Origin: Flavobacteriaceae bacterium
GTDB taxonomy: Bacteria > Bacteroidota > Bacteroidia > Flavobacteriales > Flavobacteriaceae
DNA: 64,000 nt
Direction of reading: 5' to 3'
Assembly (NCBI GenBank): GCA_016649715.1
Contig: JAENXC010000007.1
Span: forward strand, 62,001 to 126,000
A program made the position numbers and the translations under genes. Shown piece by piece: positions 35,545 through 44,208 of this stretch (positions are counted from its first letter, which is position 1; each line of letters starts with the position of its first letter). The notes below the pieces were generated by a model, which searched no databases, was not told where the DNA came from, and worked only from the letters and a program-made list of their open reading frames with translations.

Positions 35545-37962
35545 TTAACTATTTAGCAACTTTGCGGTTCTCAATTTTGTTAGCAAGGCGTTAAAATCCG
35601 TTACAATCTCAGAAACGGTTGTAGCTGCTGAATTTGCCTGTATTGGCATATTTGCCGAATTAATTGTATAAGACCAGCTTGACAATTTGTGATCCCACCT
35701 TAGAGTTATTGTTTCTTTGGCTAAAATCTGCTTTATTGAAGTTGTTTTATCGAATCTTCTAATATCTAAAGGAAGGGAAGGATGATTATTTACAATATTA
35801 ACTGTATAGCTTTTATATATAGGTTCGTCAAGAAACGAATATGCCACTGTATCCCTTCCCACTATATACATTGTTTTTGAACACTGCGGCGAAACAAAAC
35901 ATTCAGCAACATAATCAACTTCATAAGAAGATGAACGTCCGTTTAAATCGGTTCTAGAGCCTACATAAGCGGCTACTGGCAGACCTTCTAAAGTAAATGT
36001 CTTGCCGTTCGCTATCACCACCTCGCCTGTTACAAATGTACCAGACCTATAAGTTCCGTAAGCCGCAGTATTTTGACCGATTATAAAATCTGCAATTGCG
36101 CCCGAAGTCTGTCCTACTATTGTGCCTAGACTGGATATATTAGAATAAACACCAGATTCACCACTAGCTATTTTAAACGCTAAAATATCTGTTGACTTTC
36201 TAAACGTATATTTAACAAGGCTTCTTGGGTAAAACACAACTTCGTTTCTGTCGTTTCCAATTAAATAATCGGATGAAAAATTAACAACAGACGCCCCCCT
36301 ATAATCACTTTTAAAAATAAATTCTATTTCAGAACCTACTACATCATTTATAGGTCTTTTTATTTTTTTTGTGGTAGGTCCTCCTTCGTTTATTTCATAA
36401 CAAGTAAAATTACTTAGATTTGGCACATAATCTGTAATTGACAAACCAGAAACCTTAGTGATTTTTCTCCCAATTGAGTTAAACACATTAATAGCAGATG
36501 CGTCGGGTGATGGTGAAAAACTACCTATTGTATTAGCCAAGGGATTTTTAAGTAAATTGTAGGTTTGGGTAGAAACATTTTGAGAAGAAAAAATCCATTC
36601 TTGTGTAACTTCTTTTCTTTCTACATTTAGAATACTTTCAAATATTTCACTGTAGCCATTATTATTATTTCTATAATAAATATCTGTATACCCTCCATAA
36701 ATGGAAGTTGTGCCGCTTAACCCACCTGTTAATAATTCACTGTCAACAATTGAAAATCTACTCTTAGCCGCTCCCGCTAAAAATATTTTATCTGTCTTAT
36801 AGATATATTTACAATCTTCAAAATGAGTGTTTCCTACAAATACGGCAGACGCGTTTAAAGAGCCAAATGATTCTTCTAAAATAGAACCACCGCTTAAAGA
36901 TTGAAATAAAGAGTTTTTAATATTAACAGTCGTTCGGTGTAATTTAATGCCTATCTGATTTGTGCCAGAAGACTCAAATCTGCAATTATCAATAGTCGTT
37001 ATAGTGGTTGTAGATATTACTGGCAATGGATTCATTACTAAACACGTGCCGTTTTCTGTGCTTGAATTAAAATATGTGTTTGTGAATTTACACCCATAAC
37101 TAAACCCCAATTTGAACGCTATTTTTGAATCTCTAAAATAACAATCATCAACAATTCCAGATACTTGATTAGAAAAATCTACGAGCGTAGTATCTAAATT
37201 ATTTCCACCTATAAACAAGCCTTTTATCGTGTTGTATGACAAATAAGAGCCCGGATTAGCTGTATATTTATATTCAAGAAAAACATTATTAATAACTGCA
37301 TCTACAGGATGGAAATACAATTTTGTACTTAATTTTCCCTCGCCCGATAAAACATATTGCTTACCATCCATTAATACTTTTTCAGAAAAATAATAGCTTC
37401 CTTTATCGAACTTAATTACTCTTATGTTTGATATGCTATTAACAATGTGATTAAGTATTTCGCTATTTCTTTGCTTTGTAGATGCGTCTGATTTTGATTT
37501 TTCCACTCCAAACCATTCAACATTAACTTTATAATTGCTAAAATCGCCTGAAAAAATCACATCTTTATCTAATATTTGTTGCGAAGTTTCGTTAATAATC
37601 GTCTTATTTCCAACTATTGTGCAATTAGACAACCTTCCGCCTTGAAAATCTAATTCTACATTTTCTGGAAGTGTAATTGTAATACCCCCTAAATTTCTAA
37701 AATATCTAATTATAAATTTTGAATTTGCGTAAGATGCTGGTATCGAAGCCCAGTTAAAGCTAGAGGATATGTATATTTCGCCACGCTGAGTTATATTAGA
37801 CTTACGATCAAAACCATTGGCAATAGATTCGCCTATTAGTGTCATAGAATTTAACTGAGTGTTTTCACTCTTGGTTCTATTATCTAATTCCTCAATAATC
37901 TCAGAACCTTCCTCTTTTGTGTACTGTTGCCCATTGTAGGGCCGAATGTTTTTCTGTATCAT
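35545..37962 (-). CDS. Tailspike/tail-fibre protein with right-handed beta-helix
   Basis: The 805-residue protein has an N-terminal attachment region (residues 1-90) and then many parallel-beta-helix-like rungs rich in Asn, Ser, Thr and Ile (TIKGLFIGGN, TITTIDNCRFESSGTNQ, TVNIKNSLFQSLSGG), as in pectate-lyase-fold tailspikes. The C-terminal domain may trimerise it. It is clearly more AT-rich than its neighbours, which points to recent exchange. It probably binds or cuts host surface polysaccharide. Confidence 0.75.
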   Translation of the reverse strand: MIQKNIRPYNGQQYTKEEGSEIIEELDNRTKSENTQLNSMTLIGESIANGFDRKSNITQRGEIYISSSFNWASIPASYANSKFIIRYFRNLGGITITLPENVELDFQGGRLSNCTIVGNKTIINETSQQILDKDVIFSGDFSNYKVNVEWFGVEKSKSDASTKQRNSEILNHIVNSISNIRVIKFDKGSYYFSEKVLMDGKQYVLSGEGKLSTKLYFHPVDAVINNVFLEYKYTANPGSYLSYNTIKGLFIGGNNLDTTLVDFSNQVSGIVDDCYFRDSKIAFKLGFSYGCKFTNTYFNSSTENGTCLVMNPLPVISTTTITTIDNCRFESSGTNQIGIKLHRTTVNIKNSLFQSLSGGSILEESFGSLNASAVFVGNTHFEDCKYIYKTDKIFLAGAAKSRFSIVDSELLTGGLSGTTSIYGGYTDIYYRNNNNGYSEIFESILNVERKEVTQEWIFSSQNVSTQTYNLLKNPLANTIGSFSPSPDASAINVFNSIGRKITKVSGLSITDYVPNLSNFTCYEINEGGPTTKKIKRPINDVVGSEIEFIFKSDYRGASVVNFSSDYLIGNDRNEVVFYPRSLVKYTFRKSTDILAFKIASGESGVYSNISSLGTIVGQTSGAIADFIIGQNTAAYGTYRSGTFVTGEVVIANGKTFTLEGLPVAAYVGSRTDLNGRSSSYEVDYVAECFVSPQCSKTMYIVGRDTVAYSFLDEPIYKSYTVNIVNNHPSLPLDIRRFDKTTSIKQILAKETITLRWDHKLSSWSYTINSANMPIQANSAATTVSEIVTDFNALLTKLRTAKLLNS

Positions 37963-37964
37963 AG

Positions 37965-38444
37965 TTATTCAAATAATCCGTACTCAAACAGTCCTGTCTC
38001 AAATAATTGCTGAGGCAGTATTTGTAATCCGGTTGCGGGTTTTATGCTTTTTGCCACATAGTAGTTTACTATATCGCTGTTAATATCATTTTCAACGCTT
38101 CTGTATTTTTGTCCAGGCGTTGGCGTTTCAGTAATTGAAATTCCATTCAGCATTGCCATTTCAAAAATGTGTTCCAGGCTTCCTGAAGTCTGTATGGTTA
38201 GATCCTGCAGGTTTTGGTTTTCGATGGCCACCGTCTTTGGTGTTGGTTTCAATTGGGGTAAAGCTGTTTCGCGAACATTCAATTTTGAAGCCGGTGCAAC
38301 AGCCTCAAAAGTTGATTGTGGATCCAAATATTCAGTAATACCAATTCCATTCAATAATGCGCTAGCAAACAATGTTTCTATACTGCCGGTGGCAAGTGCC
38401 AGGGCAGTTATAAAATCTTGGTTTGAGGCTACGTAAAGTGTCAT
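37965..38444 (-). CDS. Phage tail protein with two LysM-like repeats
   Basis: The 159-residue protein contains two copies of a pattern N-Q-x(4-5)-L-x(4-7)-G-S-x-E-x-x-F-x-x-A-x-L-N-G-I-x-I-T-E (about residues 8-38 and 77-107). This resembles the LysM-like tail protein X of P2-type phages, which helps the tail hub at the cell wall. It overlaps the next upstream gene by 4 bp. Confidence 0.6.
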   Translation of the reverse strand: MTLYVASNQDFITALALATGSIETLFASALLNGIGITEYLDPQSTFEAVAPASKLNVRETALPQLKPTPKTVAIENQNLQDLTIQTSGSLEHIFEMAMLNGISITETPTPGQKYRSVENDINSDIVNYYVAKSIKPATGLQILPQQLFETGLFEYGLFE

Positions 38445-38719
38445 TCTGTCGTTTTGAGGTTTATCATATCCCGGTATTCGTCATAATTCTTTCCATCCCG
38501 TGCCAGGGCAATTTTCATCCGTTGTTTTACTTCCGCTTCGCCGCCGTTGGCGTTTATCAACTCAATAAGGTTTGGACCAAGCAACGGATCGCTCTTCACT
38601 TCGCCTTTGTTTATCCGGGCAATAATGCCCACCTCCTGCAGATCACAATCGCCAAGCACCAGCTCGCCGTTTGCATCAAAGAGCAGATCATCATTTTCGT
38701 CAAGTAATATATCGGTCAT
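38441..38719 (-). CDS. Phage baseplate protein, gp25/gp46-like
   Basis: The 92-residue protein (DILLDENDDLLFDANGELVLGDCDLQEV start) resembles small baseplate wedge proteins (Mu gp46, GPW/gp25 family) that follow the gp45 gene. Overlaps of 4 bp on both sides show a tight operon. Confidence 0.6.
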   Translation of the reverse strand: MTDILLDENDDLLFDANGELVLGDCDLQEVGIIARINKGEVKSDPLLGPNLIELINANGGEAEVKQRMKIALARDGKNYDEYRDMINLKTTE

Positions 38720-38907
38720 ACTATTTTTGTTGTAACTGTAACCAAAGTGGCACCGTCGCTGGTTGTTCCAATTAATCCTGCCTGATCCATTTGAAGCTTC
38801 AGTGCGGCCACCATTTTTGCAACAACAACATCTTTATTATTGGCAGTTGCAGGATTGCTCATTGCTTCTTTCCAGTCAAGTTCTAGTTTATTCCAGTTAA
38901 ATGGCAT
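38716..38907 (-). CDS. Small phage protein of unknown function
   Basis: The 63-residue protein lies between gp45-like and gp46-like genes, with a 4-bp overlap downstream and a 1-bp gap upstream. It is helical with no recognisable motif. Confidence 0.6.
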   Translation of the reverse strand: MPFNWNKLELDWKEAMSNPATANNKDVVVAKMVAALKLQMDQAGLIGTTSDGATLVTVTTKIV

Positions 38908-38908
38908 T

Positions 38909-39439
38909 TTAATTCTCTTTTAAAACCGTTTTCATTCGGCTGTTAATGGTTTGGGTTACTTCGGTTTTTATTAATGTGATTGCTGCCACATTTGGCGTTA
39001 CTCCAATGCTTACCACTATTTTGTTCACTTCATCACAGAGCTTTCCAAATTGTTTGTCATAATCATCCAGAATTGTGCGTAAATTTTCCGCACCTTGCTT
39101 CACAATAAAACCTTCCTCTTTTATTACAAAGGTGCTTTCGCCACTCACAAATATTGCTTCCTCAAAAGCTTCACATTCAATTAAAAATGTATCACTTCCT
39201 TGTAAGCCTGGAACGCCTAACATCACCAACTTTCCCACTTCGGGTTTGCGGTAATATGCGCCAAGGCCCAATTGTACATTAAAGTAGTCCAGCTCGTCCT
39301 CAACTCCTGTGGCGGTCATTGTCTTTTTATCCCAATCCACATCTTTCACCGTTGCCCAAACGCAGCCGGGAGTAAGCAAGGTTTTTGCATCTTCACGTTG
39401 CAGTTTTTTAAACTCTAATATTTCGTCTGCAAAACTCAT
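38909..39439 (-). CDS. Baseplate assembly protein V / spike (Mu gp45-like)
   Basis: The 176-residue protein has an OB-fold-like N-terminal part (ATVKDVDWDKKTMTATGV ... GLGAYYRKPEVGKLVMLG) and a beta-strand stretch that could be the spike stem, then a helical end. This is the layout of gpV/gp45 spike proteins. It follows the hub gene with a 4-bp overlap. Confidence 0.65.
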   Translation of the reverse strand: MSFADEILEFKKLQREDAKTLLTPGCVWATVKDVDWDKKTMTATGVEDELDYFNVQLGLGAYYRKPEVGKLVMLGVPGLQGSDTFLIECEAFEEAIFVSGESTFVIKEEGFIVKQGAENLRTILDDYDKQFGKLCDEVNKIVVSIGVTPNVAAITLIKTEVTQTINSRMKTVLKEN

Positions 39440-40401
39440 TGTGCTACGTCTCCAAGGGTTGCGGTTCTGGCGTAGCGGTACCCTTCGCCAAAACTCACTT
39501 TAATACTGTCCACATAATACAAGCCCTCACGGTCTGGGTACAGATCGCTGCTCAGGTTTACTTTCCAGCCGTGTTCTATGGCGGGTATTCCAAAGGTGGT
39601 TATGCCGCCTTTGTAACGGTTCACTTTATATTTGTCATAATCTACCTTCGCCAATTTTTTTAAAGTTTCTTCATCTTTTATTCCGAAATGAGGAACACGA
39701 ATGACATCACCACCATCTTCCCCAACTTCCGCTTTCAGTTTTTTACCATTACTCAAAGTGCTCTCAACAAACACCTTTACTATAACATCATCGGCAAATT
39801 GGTACTCCAAATTGTTGCTGTACACTTGCTTTTCCAAATGCAGATCCACCGGTGGTGTTCCGGTATCGTCCGCGTAAATTTTACCCACCACCAACTTTTC
39901 GCCTTTCATATAACTGAAAAAACCAAAGCGCTTTTTTAAATCGTCCAATACTAAAGCCACCGTTTTTTGTGGGTAACGCGCGGGGCCTATTTCATACTCC
40001 GCGGCATCGATGGTGTAATCCGTCACAACTTCATCCATCAAAGCTTTTAAGGTGGTGGAAGGCTTGCTGATGTTTACGGGTTGTTGCTTTAACTTCCACA
40101 TAGCATCTTCGCACCAAATCTTTATTGGTATATCTGCTGAAACACGGCTGATAAAGCCCACAAACTCCTCGTAATATTCGCCATCATACCCAAGCTCAAT
40201 CTTCACTGGATCGCCAGGGCGAAAAACGTCCCGGACTTTCTGTTTGTCAAAATCGCGCACGTTGCGGGCGATGGTGATAATAGCGGTATCAGTTAGCATC
40301 TTCCAGCTCTTTTCCACGATCACGCTGGTGGGTTTGCGCAACACAATAGCCTCACGACCTCGTGAAGCTTCAAACGTTATTTTTGCGCAGAGTGCTTTCA
40401 T
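39436..40401 (-). CDS. Tail hub protein (late control D / Mu gp44-like)
   Basis: The 321-residue protein has the pattern of D/gp44 hub proteins: an N-terminal beta domain, FRPGDPVKIELGYDGEYYEEFVGFI, a LysM-like helical insertion (STTLKALMDEVVTDYTIDA) and later strands. It connects the tail tube to the spike. Confidence 0.72.
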   Translation of the reverse strand: MKALCAKITFEASRGREAIVLRKPTSVIVEKSWKMLTDTAIITIARNVRDFDKQKVRDVFRPGDPVKIELGYDGEYYEEFVGFISRVSADIPIKIWCEDAMWKLKQQPVNISKPSTTLKALMDEVVTDYTIDAAEYEIGPARYPQKTVALVLDDLKKRFGFFSYMKGEKLVVGKIYADDTGTPPVDLHLEKQVYSNNLEYQFADDVIVKVFVESTLSNGKKLKAEVGEDGGDVIRVPHFGIKDEETLKKLAKVDYDKYKVNRYKGGITTFGIPAIEHGWKVNLSSDLYPDREGLYYVDSIKVSFGEGYRYARTATLGDVAQ

Positions 40402-40997
40402 TATAAGTTCAATTCTGCAGGGCTGTCGCTTACTGCTCTAATTACAAAAGGAATGGTGTTTGGCCTTCCTTCCAATTGTTCAAAATATATTTCTTTTATA
40501 ACGATGGCATCAATGCCTTTATCGTTGTACAGCGCTGAAAGCACTGGTATGCTTTCTGCCACGCTTTCAAAATCCTTTAATCTTTTCACCTGTGCCTGTG
40601 GGGTCATATTTCTGCCCTTAACGGGGTCAAACAAACAAATGCCACGGATGTCTATCTGCCAATCGCCAAAGCCGTACATTTCCTTCACGGTGCCATAACC
40701 TGCCGTCAGTTCGGTTTCAGCTACATTTTTCCTGCGGCTAAAGCTTGAAAGCGTTACAGTTGGCAACTCAAACGGTGCAAGTGTTACGGTTGTAACTTCG
40801 CCTTTGTCATTGTAAGCTCTGTAAGTCTGCCCTTGGAAGATGATTGGATAAATAACCGGAGTTCCCAACCAGCTCGTCCTGCCAAAACCCGTGATATCCG
40901 GAATAGCCACAACCCCTTTGTAACCGTCAATGCCCGAAATTGGGCCATTGATGCCAAAAGCGTCTTTTAAAAATTGTGCAACATCAAATTTGCTCAT
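40401..40997 (-). CDS. Phage tail/baseplate protein (DUF6046-like, at the Mu gp43 position)
   Basis: The 198-residue protein lies between tape measure and hub, where Mu has the DNA circularisation/N protein. The start MSKFDVAQFLKDAFG and middle part (DWQIDIRGICLFDP) match my memory of DUF6046 proteins in Bacteroidota phages; this is only moderately sure. Confidence 0.55.
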   Translation of the reverse strand: MSKFDVAQFLKDAFGINGPISGIDGYKGVVAIPDITGFGRTSWLGTPVIYPIIFQGQTYRAYNDKGEVTTVTLAPFELPTVTLSSFSRRKNVAETELTAGYGTVKEMYGFGDWQIDIRGICLFDPVKGRNMTPQAQVKRLKDFESVAESIPVLSALYNDKGIDAIVIKEIYFEQLEGRPNTIPFVIRAVSDSPAELNL

Positions 40998-41004
40998 ATT
41001 CCGT

Positions 41005-41031
41005 TATTAAACCCCTTCAGGGGGCAGGGGT
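41005..41031. repeat. GC-rich repeat fragment between tape measure and gp43-position gene
   Basis: CCCCTTCAGGGGGCAGGGG (41012..41030) is a hairpin-forming GC-rich word in an AT-rich operon. Its core CCCTTnAGGG is shared with the arsR-arsM inverted repeat and with 47030..47050. Confidence 0.5.
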
Positions 41032-43203
41032 CTATCCCATTGTTAACACTGCATCGCGCAGCTTGTCGTTTATTAGGCGCACGGTTTCAAGCGCAACGGC
41101 CTCAATGTCCTGCCCCTTGGCAACGGCAAAATTCTGCACTATGTTTAGGGTCATTGTTATGCTTTTGCCGGAACCGGAACCGCTGCCACCGCTGCCACCT
41201 GTTCCTGCTTTTCCTAATCCATTTTCACCACCTCCTGCAGCCATTTCAGGAACTAAAACCCATTCCCCATCTTTGAAAATATATTTCTTTCCGTTTATAT
41301 TTTTGATATCGCCTTCCTTTGGCTTTGATTTTGCATAAAGCGAAACGGTCTCACGGTATTGATCTACGCCAAAGCCAGCTTTTTTATATGCATCCACCAC
41401 ACCTTTTGCAATGTCAGCAGGAGCCATCACAATGTCGCGGCCTAAATTTGCAACGTCGTCTTTTAAATCTTTTTTGAAATTAGCAAACCCTTCACGTGCT
41501 GCGTCCCAATTTCCTGAAAGTGCGTTTTTTATAATATCACCGGCAGACACAAATGTGAGAATCAATAGGCCTACGTCTTCCCCAATGTTTGTAAATACGT
41601 TTTTCAACTGCGTTGGAATTTCAAGAGCAGCTGCTATCATCTGCACAAAAAATCGAGTGGTGGCGTTGAACCAATCCTGTGCCCAAACAATGGCTTCGTA
41701 ATACCAGGTCTTTATTTTGAGCCAGAATATTTCCATTTCTTGGGCAAAAGTTACATAGGTGTTACTATCTAAAGCTGCTTTTTGAGCTGCCGCATATTCT
41801 TTAGTGGTGTCAAAAACCTTTTTAACAGCTATCTCTACACTTGTTAATGCCACTTCCTGATCGCCCAACACGCCGTTTACGGCATTCAAAATTTCAAAGT
41901 AGCCGCCAGCATCTTCACCCGCACCCCTAAAAAGGTCTGCGGTAAGTTGCGAGGCCTGTTGGCTGTTCACCCCAACGCGGTCTGTTTCTGTTGAAATTTG
42001 CTGAAGTGCCTCTTTGGTGGTGATGCTACCGTTTTTAATGTTTTGAAATAGCTCGTCGGTAAACTTCTTGCCAAACGCATTTTCCAAGGCAGCTCTGGAG
42101 CTCTTAGTTTGTTCCTTTAATGAAAGGTCTAGTTCTTTGATGGCATCGGGCAGTTTATCGGAGTACATTCCCAAATCAAAGCCAGCATCCACAATCTTCT
42201 GGAATTCCTCCATGTTGAAACCGGCATTCGCAAACATCCGTGGATATTCGCGCATACTATCAATGTATTCATCATTGGCAGACGCGCCGTGAACCAAAGC
42301 ATCGCCAATATTGTCCATTGCCTCTTCATAGCTAATGCCGAAAGCCTGAACGTTGTTTTTTGCTATTTCTAAGGTGTCTTTAAGGTCCTGCCCAAAAACC
42401 TCCTCCATCACTTTCGCGCGGACACGCATCTGGCTCACGGCTTCGCCTTCCAGTTGCGTCATTTGCGAAATGATGGTGTTTGTTTCCCGAGCAGCTTCAT
42501 TATAGCGCACAAAGTCCGTTGCAATCAATCCAACCACGGCGAGCGCCGCGAGTGTTGCTCCCAGCGGAGTGGCTATAAACGCAAGGGCGCTGCGGGTCAT
42601 TGTGCCAATGTTATTGGCTATGCCTTTAAAACCATCACTGATCTGCACTAAATTGCCAGATTGTAAGCCTTCAAACAAATCTTTGAAACTGCTTGTAAAA
42701 TCTTTTACTTGTTTTTCTGAAAGGTCTACTTCCTCGCCAAGCTTACGAACGTCTGTGGATGTTGCTGTAGCTACTTTTGCGACATCATCCAATTCAAAAC
42801 CAACTTCGGTAAGCTGTTCTTTATACCGCCGCAACTTGTTTTCGGCTAGTTCAGTTTGAAAAGCAATAACACCTTTTTCCAAAGGATCTGCAGCATTGGC
42901 AGCGCCACTTAATCTTTTTTCCAGATCTTGAAGTGCCGTGGATTCCTTTTTGATGCCCTCCGTTAAATCTTCATAACTTTTTAGTGCCTGTTCAGCAGAG
43001 GCTTTCGTCTCATCATCCATCCCTGCCAGTGATTGTTTCACGGCGGCAACAGAATGTTCAATATCTTTCCCTGCTTTATCAAAACTCTGACCTAAATCAA
43101 TGCCGATATCAGTAACCAGTTTTGCCTCGCTCTCAATTGCTTTTAAGGGCGCGGTTATCTGGTCCACCAGTTCTAAGATCCATTTTGTTGTTTTGTCTGC
43201 CAT
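41032..43203 (-). CDS. Tape measure protein
   Basis: The 723-residue protein has a long helical and coiled N-terminal half (DKTTKWILELVDQITAPLKAIESEAKLV), a central hydrophobic block (LAFIATPLGATLAALAVVGLIATDFV) and further helices. This is the pattern of tape measure proteins, which set tail length. It follows the tail chaperone, as in all contractile and siphovirus tails. The Gly/Ser stretch GGSGGSGSGSG near the end is a flexible linker. Confidence 0.87.
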   Translation of the reverse strand: MADKTTKWILELVDQITAPLKAIESEAKLVTDIGIDLGQSFDKAGKDIEHSVAAVKQSLAGMDDETKASAEQALKSYEDLTEGIKKESTALQDLEKRLSGAANAADPLEKGVIAFQTELAENKLRRYKEQLTEVGFELDDVAKVATATSTDVRKLGEEVDLSEKQVKDFTSSFKDLFEGLQSGNLVQISDGFKGIANNIGTMTRSALAFIATPLGATLAALAVVGLIATDFVRYNEAARETNTIISQMTQLEGEAVSQMRVRAKVMEEVFGQDLKDTLEIAKNNVQAFGISYEEAMDNIGDALVHGASANDEYIDSMREYPRMFANAGFNMEEFQKIVDAGFDLGMYSDKLPDAIKELDLSLKEQTKSSRAALENAFGKKFTDELFQNIKNGSITTKEALQQISTETDRVGVNSQQASQLTADLFRGAGEDAGGYFEILNAVNGVLGDQEVALTSVEIAVKKVFDTTKEYAAAQKAALDSNTYVTFAQEMEIFWLKIKTWYYEAIVWAQDWFNATTRFFVQMIAAALEIPTQLKNVFTNIGEDVGLLILTFVSAGDIIKNALSGNWDAAREGFANFKKDLKDDVANLGRDIVMAPADIAKGVVDAYKKAGFGVDQYRETVSLYAKSKPKEGDIKNINGKKYIFKDGEWVLVPEMAAGGGENGLGKAGTGGSGGSGSGSGKSITMTLNIVQNFAVAKGQDIEAVALETVRLINDKLRDAVLTMG

Positions 43204-43208
43204 CTGTC

Positions 43209-43228
43209 ATTCCCGCGAAGGCGGGAAT
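43209..43228. repeat. REP-like hairpin ATTCCCGC/GCGGGAAT
   Basis: A perfect 8-bp stem with a GAAG loop fills the 27-bp gap between the chaperone extension stop (43231) and the tape-measure ATG (43203). The sequence GTCATTCCCGC...GCGGGAAT is a common bacterial repeat type, unusual in a phage tail operon. Confidence 0.65.
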
Positions 43229-43230
43229 CT

Positions 43231-43443
43231 CTATTTAAGAGTTAGTAACTTTGCAATTTCAATACTAAGTAATTTGGCTCGGTGGGTTTCCAGCCAGGAT
43301 GCTTGCTTTACAGTGGAAAGCCATTCTGCTTCGTCTTCCTGCCGAAGTTGCTCGGCATCAATAAAAAACGCACCCCTGATGAGTGCGTTTCCTTTTTTTA
43401 TCAGTCCGAAGTCTGCCGCATCGTCACAGACTCCGTTTACAGC
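43231..43443 (-). CDS. Frameshift extension of the tail assembly chaperone (G-T type)
   Basis: A 70-codon frame begins in the -1 frame at the end of the chaperone gene and has no ATG. It encodes a charged, helical segment (FFIDAEQLRQEDEAEWLSTVKQ) and stops at 43231. Tail chaperones of many phages make a longer form by frameshifting here. The likely slip point is GGAAAAG at 43443..43449, two codons before the zero-frame stop. The product would be about 182 residues. Confidence 0.6.
   Translation of the reverse strand, partial: AVNGVCDDAADFGLIKKGNALIRGAFFIDAEQLRQEDEAEWLSTVKQASWLETHRAKLLSIEIAKLLTLK
43366..43390 (-). terminator. Terminator-like hairpin inside the chaperone extension
   Basis: An 8-bp stem (AAACGCAC with GTGCGTTT, loop 9 nt) is followed on the minus strand by TTTATT. 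It lies within coding sequence, about 50 bp past the slip site, and could attenuate the tail operon or assist the frameshift. Confidence 0.4.
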
Positions 43444-43778
43444 TTTTCCACGTCGCCTTCAATGGCGGTTGCCAACTTTAGCACGGCTTTCATAAACCCG
43501 TGTTTCAATCGGAAATTCTCCATCACTTGGTCACTTCCCCCAAGGCGCACATTGTTTGCCATTGCAACACCTATTTTGGTTCCGTCACCATCGCCCACTT
43601 CGCGGGCGTAGTCAATGTCATCAAAATTGGGTGGCCGGAAGTAGGTAACGTGGGTGTTGCCTTCCTCGTCTTTTTGTGTGAAGCTGCGCACGTCGCCGTG
43701 TTTTGCTTTCCACTTTTCAATGTCTGGTTGTGTGTGCTGGCCAATTACGGCAGGCACGTTTTGCGGTTGTTTTGCCAT
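43437..43778 (-). CDS. Tail assembly chaperone (Mu gp41 position)
   Basis: The 113-residue protein lies between tail tube and tape measure, the fixed place of the tail chaperone. It has a compact helical C-terminus (RLKHGFMKAVLKLATAIEGDVEKL) and no catalytic motif. It should coat the tape measure during tail assembly. See the extension at 43231..43443. Confidence 0.7.
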   Translation of the reverse strand: MAKQPQNVPAVIGQHTQPDIEKWKAKHGDVRSFTQKDEEGNTHVTYFRPPNFDDIDYAREVGDGDGTKIGVAMANNVRLGGSDQVMENFRLKHGFMKAVLKLATAIEGDVEKL

Positions 43779-43781
43779 TTT

Positions 43782-44207
43782 TTAGATATTTGTGATGTGG
43801 GTAACAGCAAGGTTGAAAGACCTCACTATTTTTCCGTCACCTTGTTTAATTTCAATGCCGTTGTTCATAAAGCGGCAGTTGTGGATCACATCTGTAGATG
43901 TGCCTCCTCCCGGAATTTCAAAACTCACGATGATCGGGAACGGAACAATGTCCTGCATCCGCAGTCCGGGTGGAATTACAGATTGCAAGGCTCTCACTTC
44001 CTCGTCAAACAGATCAATGCTTGCCGTGGCGGTGTAATTGCCTTCCTCCAGGCCCACAGGCTCCTTGCCTGCGCCGTAAGCGTTTGCGTGGCTTTGCTCA
44101 TCACCGTAAGCTATCTTGGCAACTCCAACCACATCGCGCGCAAAAAGGCGAAGGGTTACGGAGTTCCATCCTTTCAATTTTCCTAAACTGTTTATTACTG
44201 TTGCCAT
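43782..44207 (-). CDS. Phage tail tube protein
   Basis: The 141-residue protein has the beta-barrel-type pattern of tail tube proteins: a start MATVINSLGKLKGWNSVTLRLF, an exposed loop with Gly/Glu and a final strand with RSFNLAVTHITNI. It follows the sheath gene after one base. Hexamers would form the inner tube of the contractile tail. Confidence 0.75.
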   Translation of the reverse strand: MATVINSLGKLKGWNSVTLRLFARDVVGVAKIAYGDEQSHANAYGAGKEPVGLEEGNYTATASIDLFDEEVRALQSVIPPGLRMQDIVPFPIIVSFEIPGGGTSTDVIHNCRFMNNGIEIKQGDGKIVRSFNLAVTHITNI

Positions 44208-44208
44208 C

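Noticed and set aside
42454-42859. Plus-strand frames inside the tape measure gene
   Set aside because: They are shadows of a long helical coding sequence; composition follows the minus strand frame.
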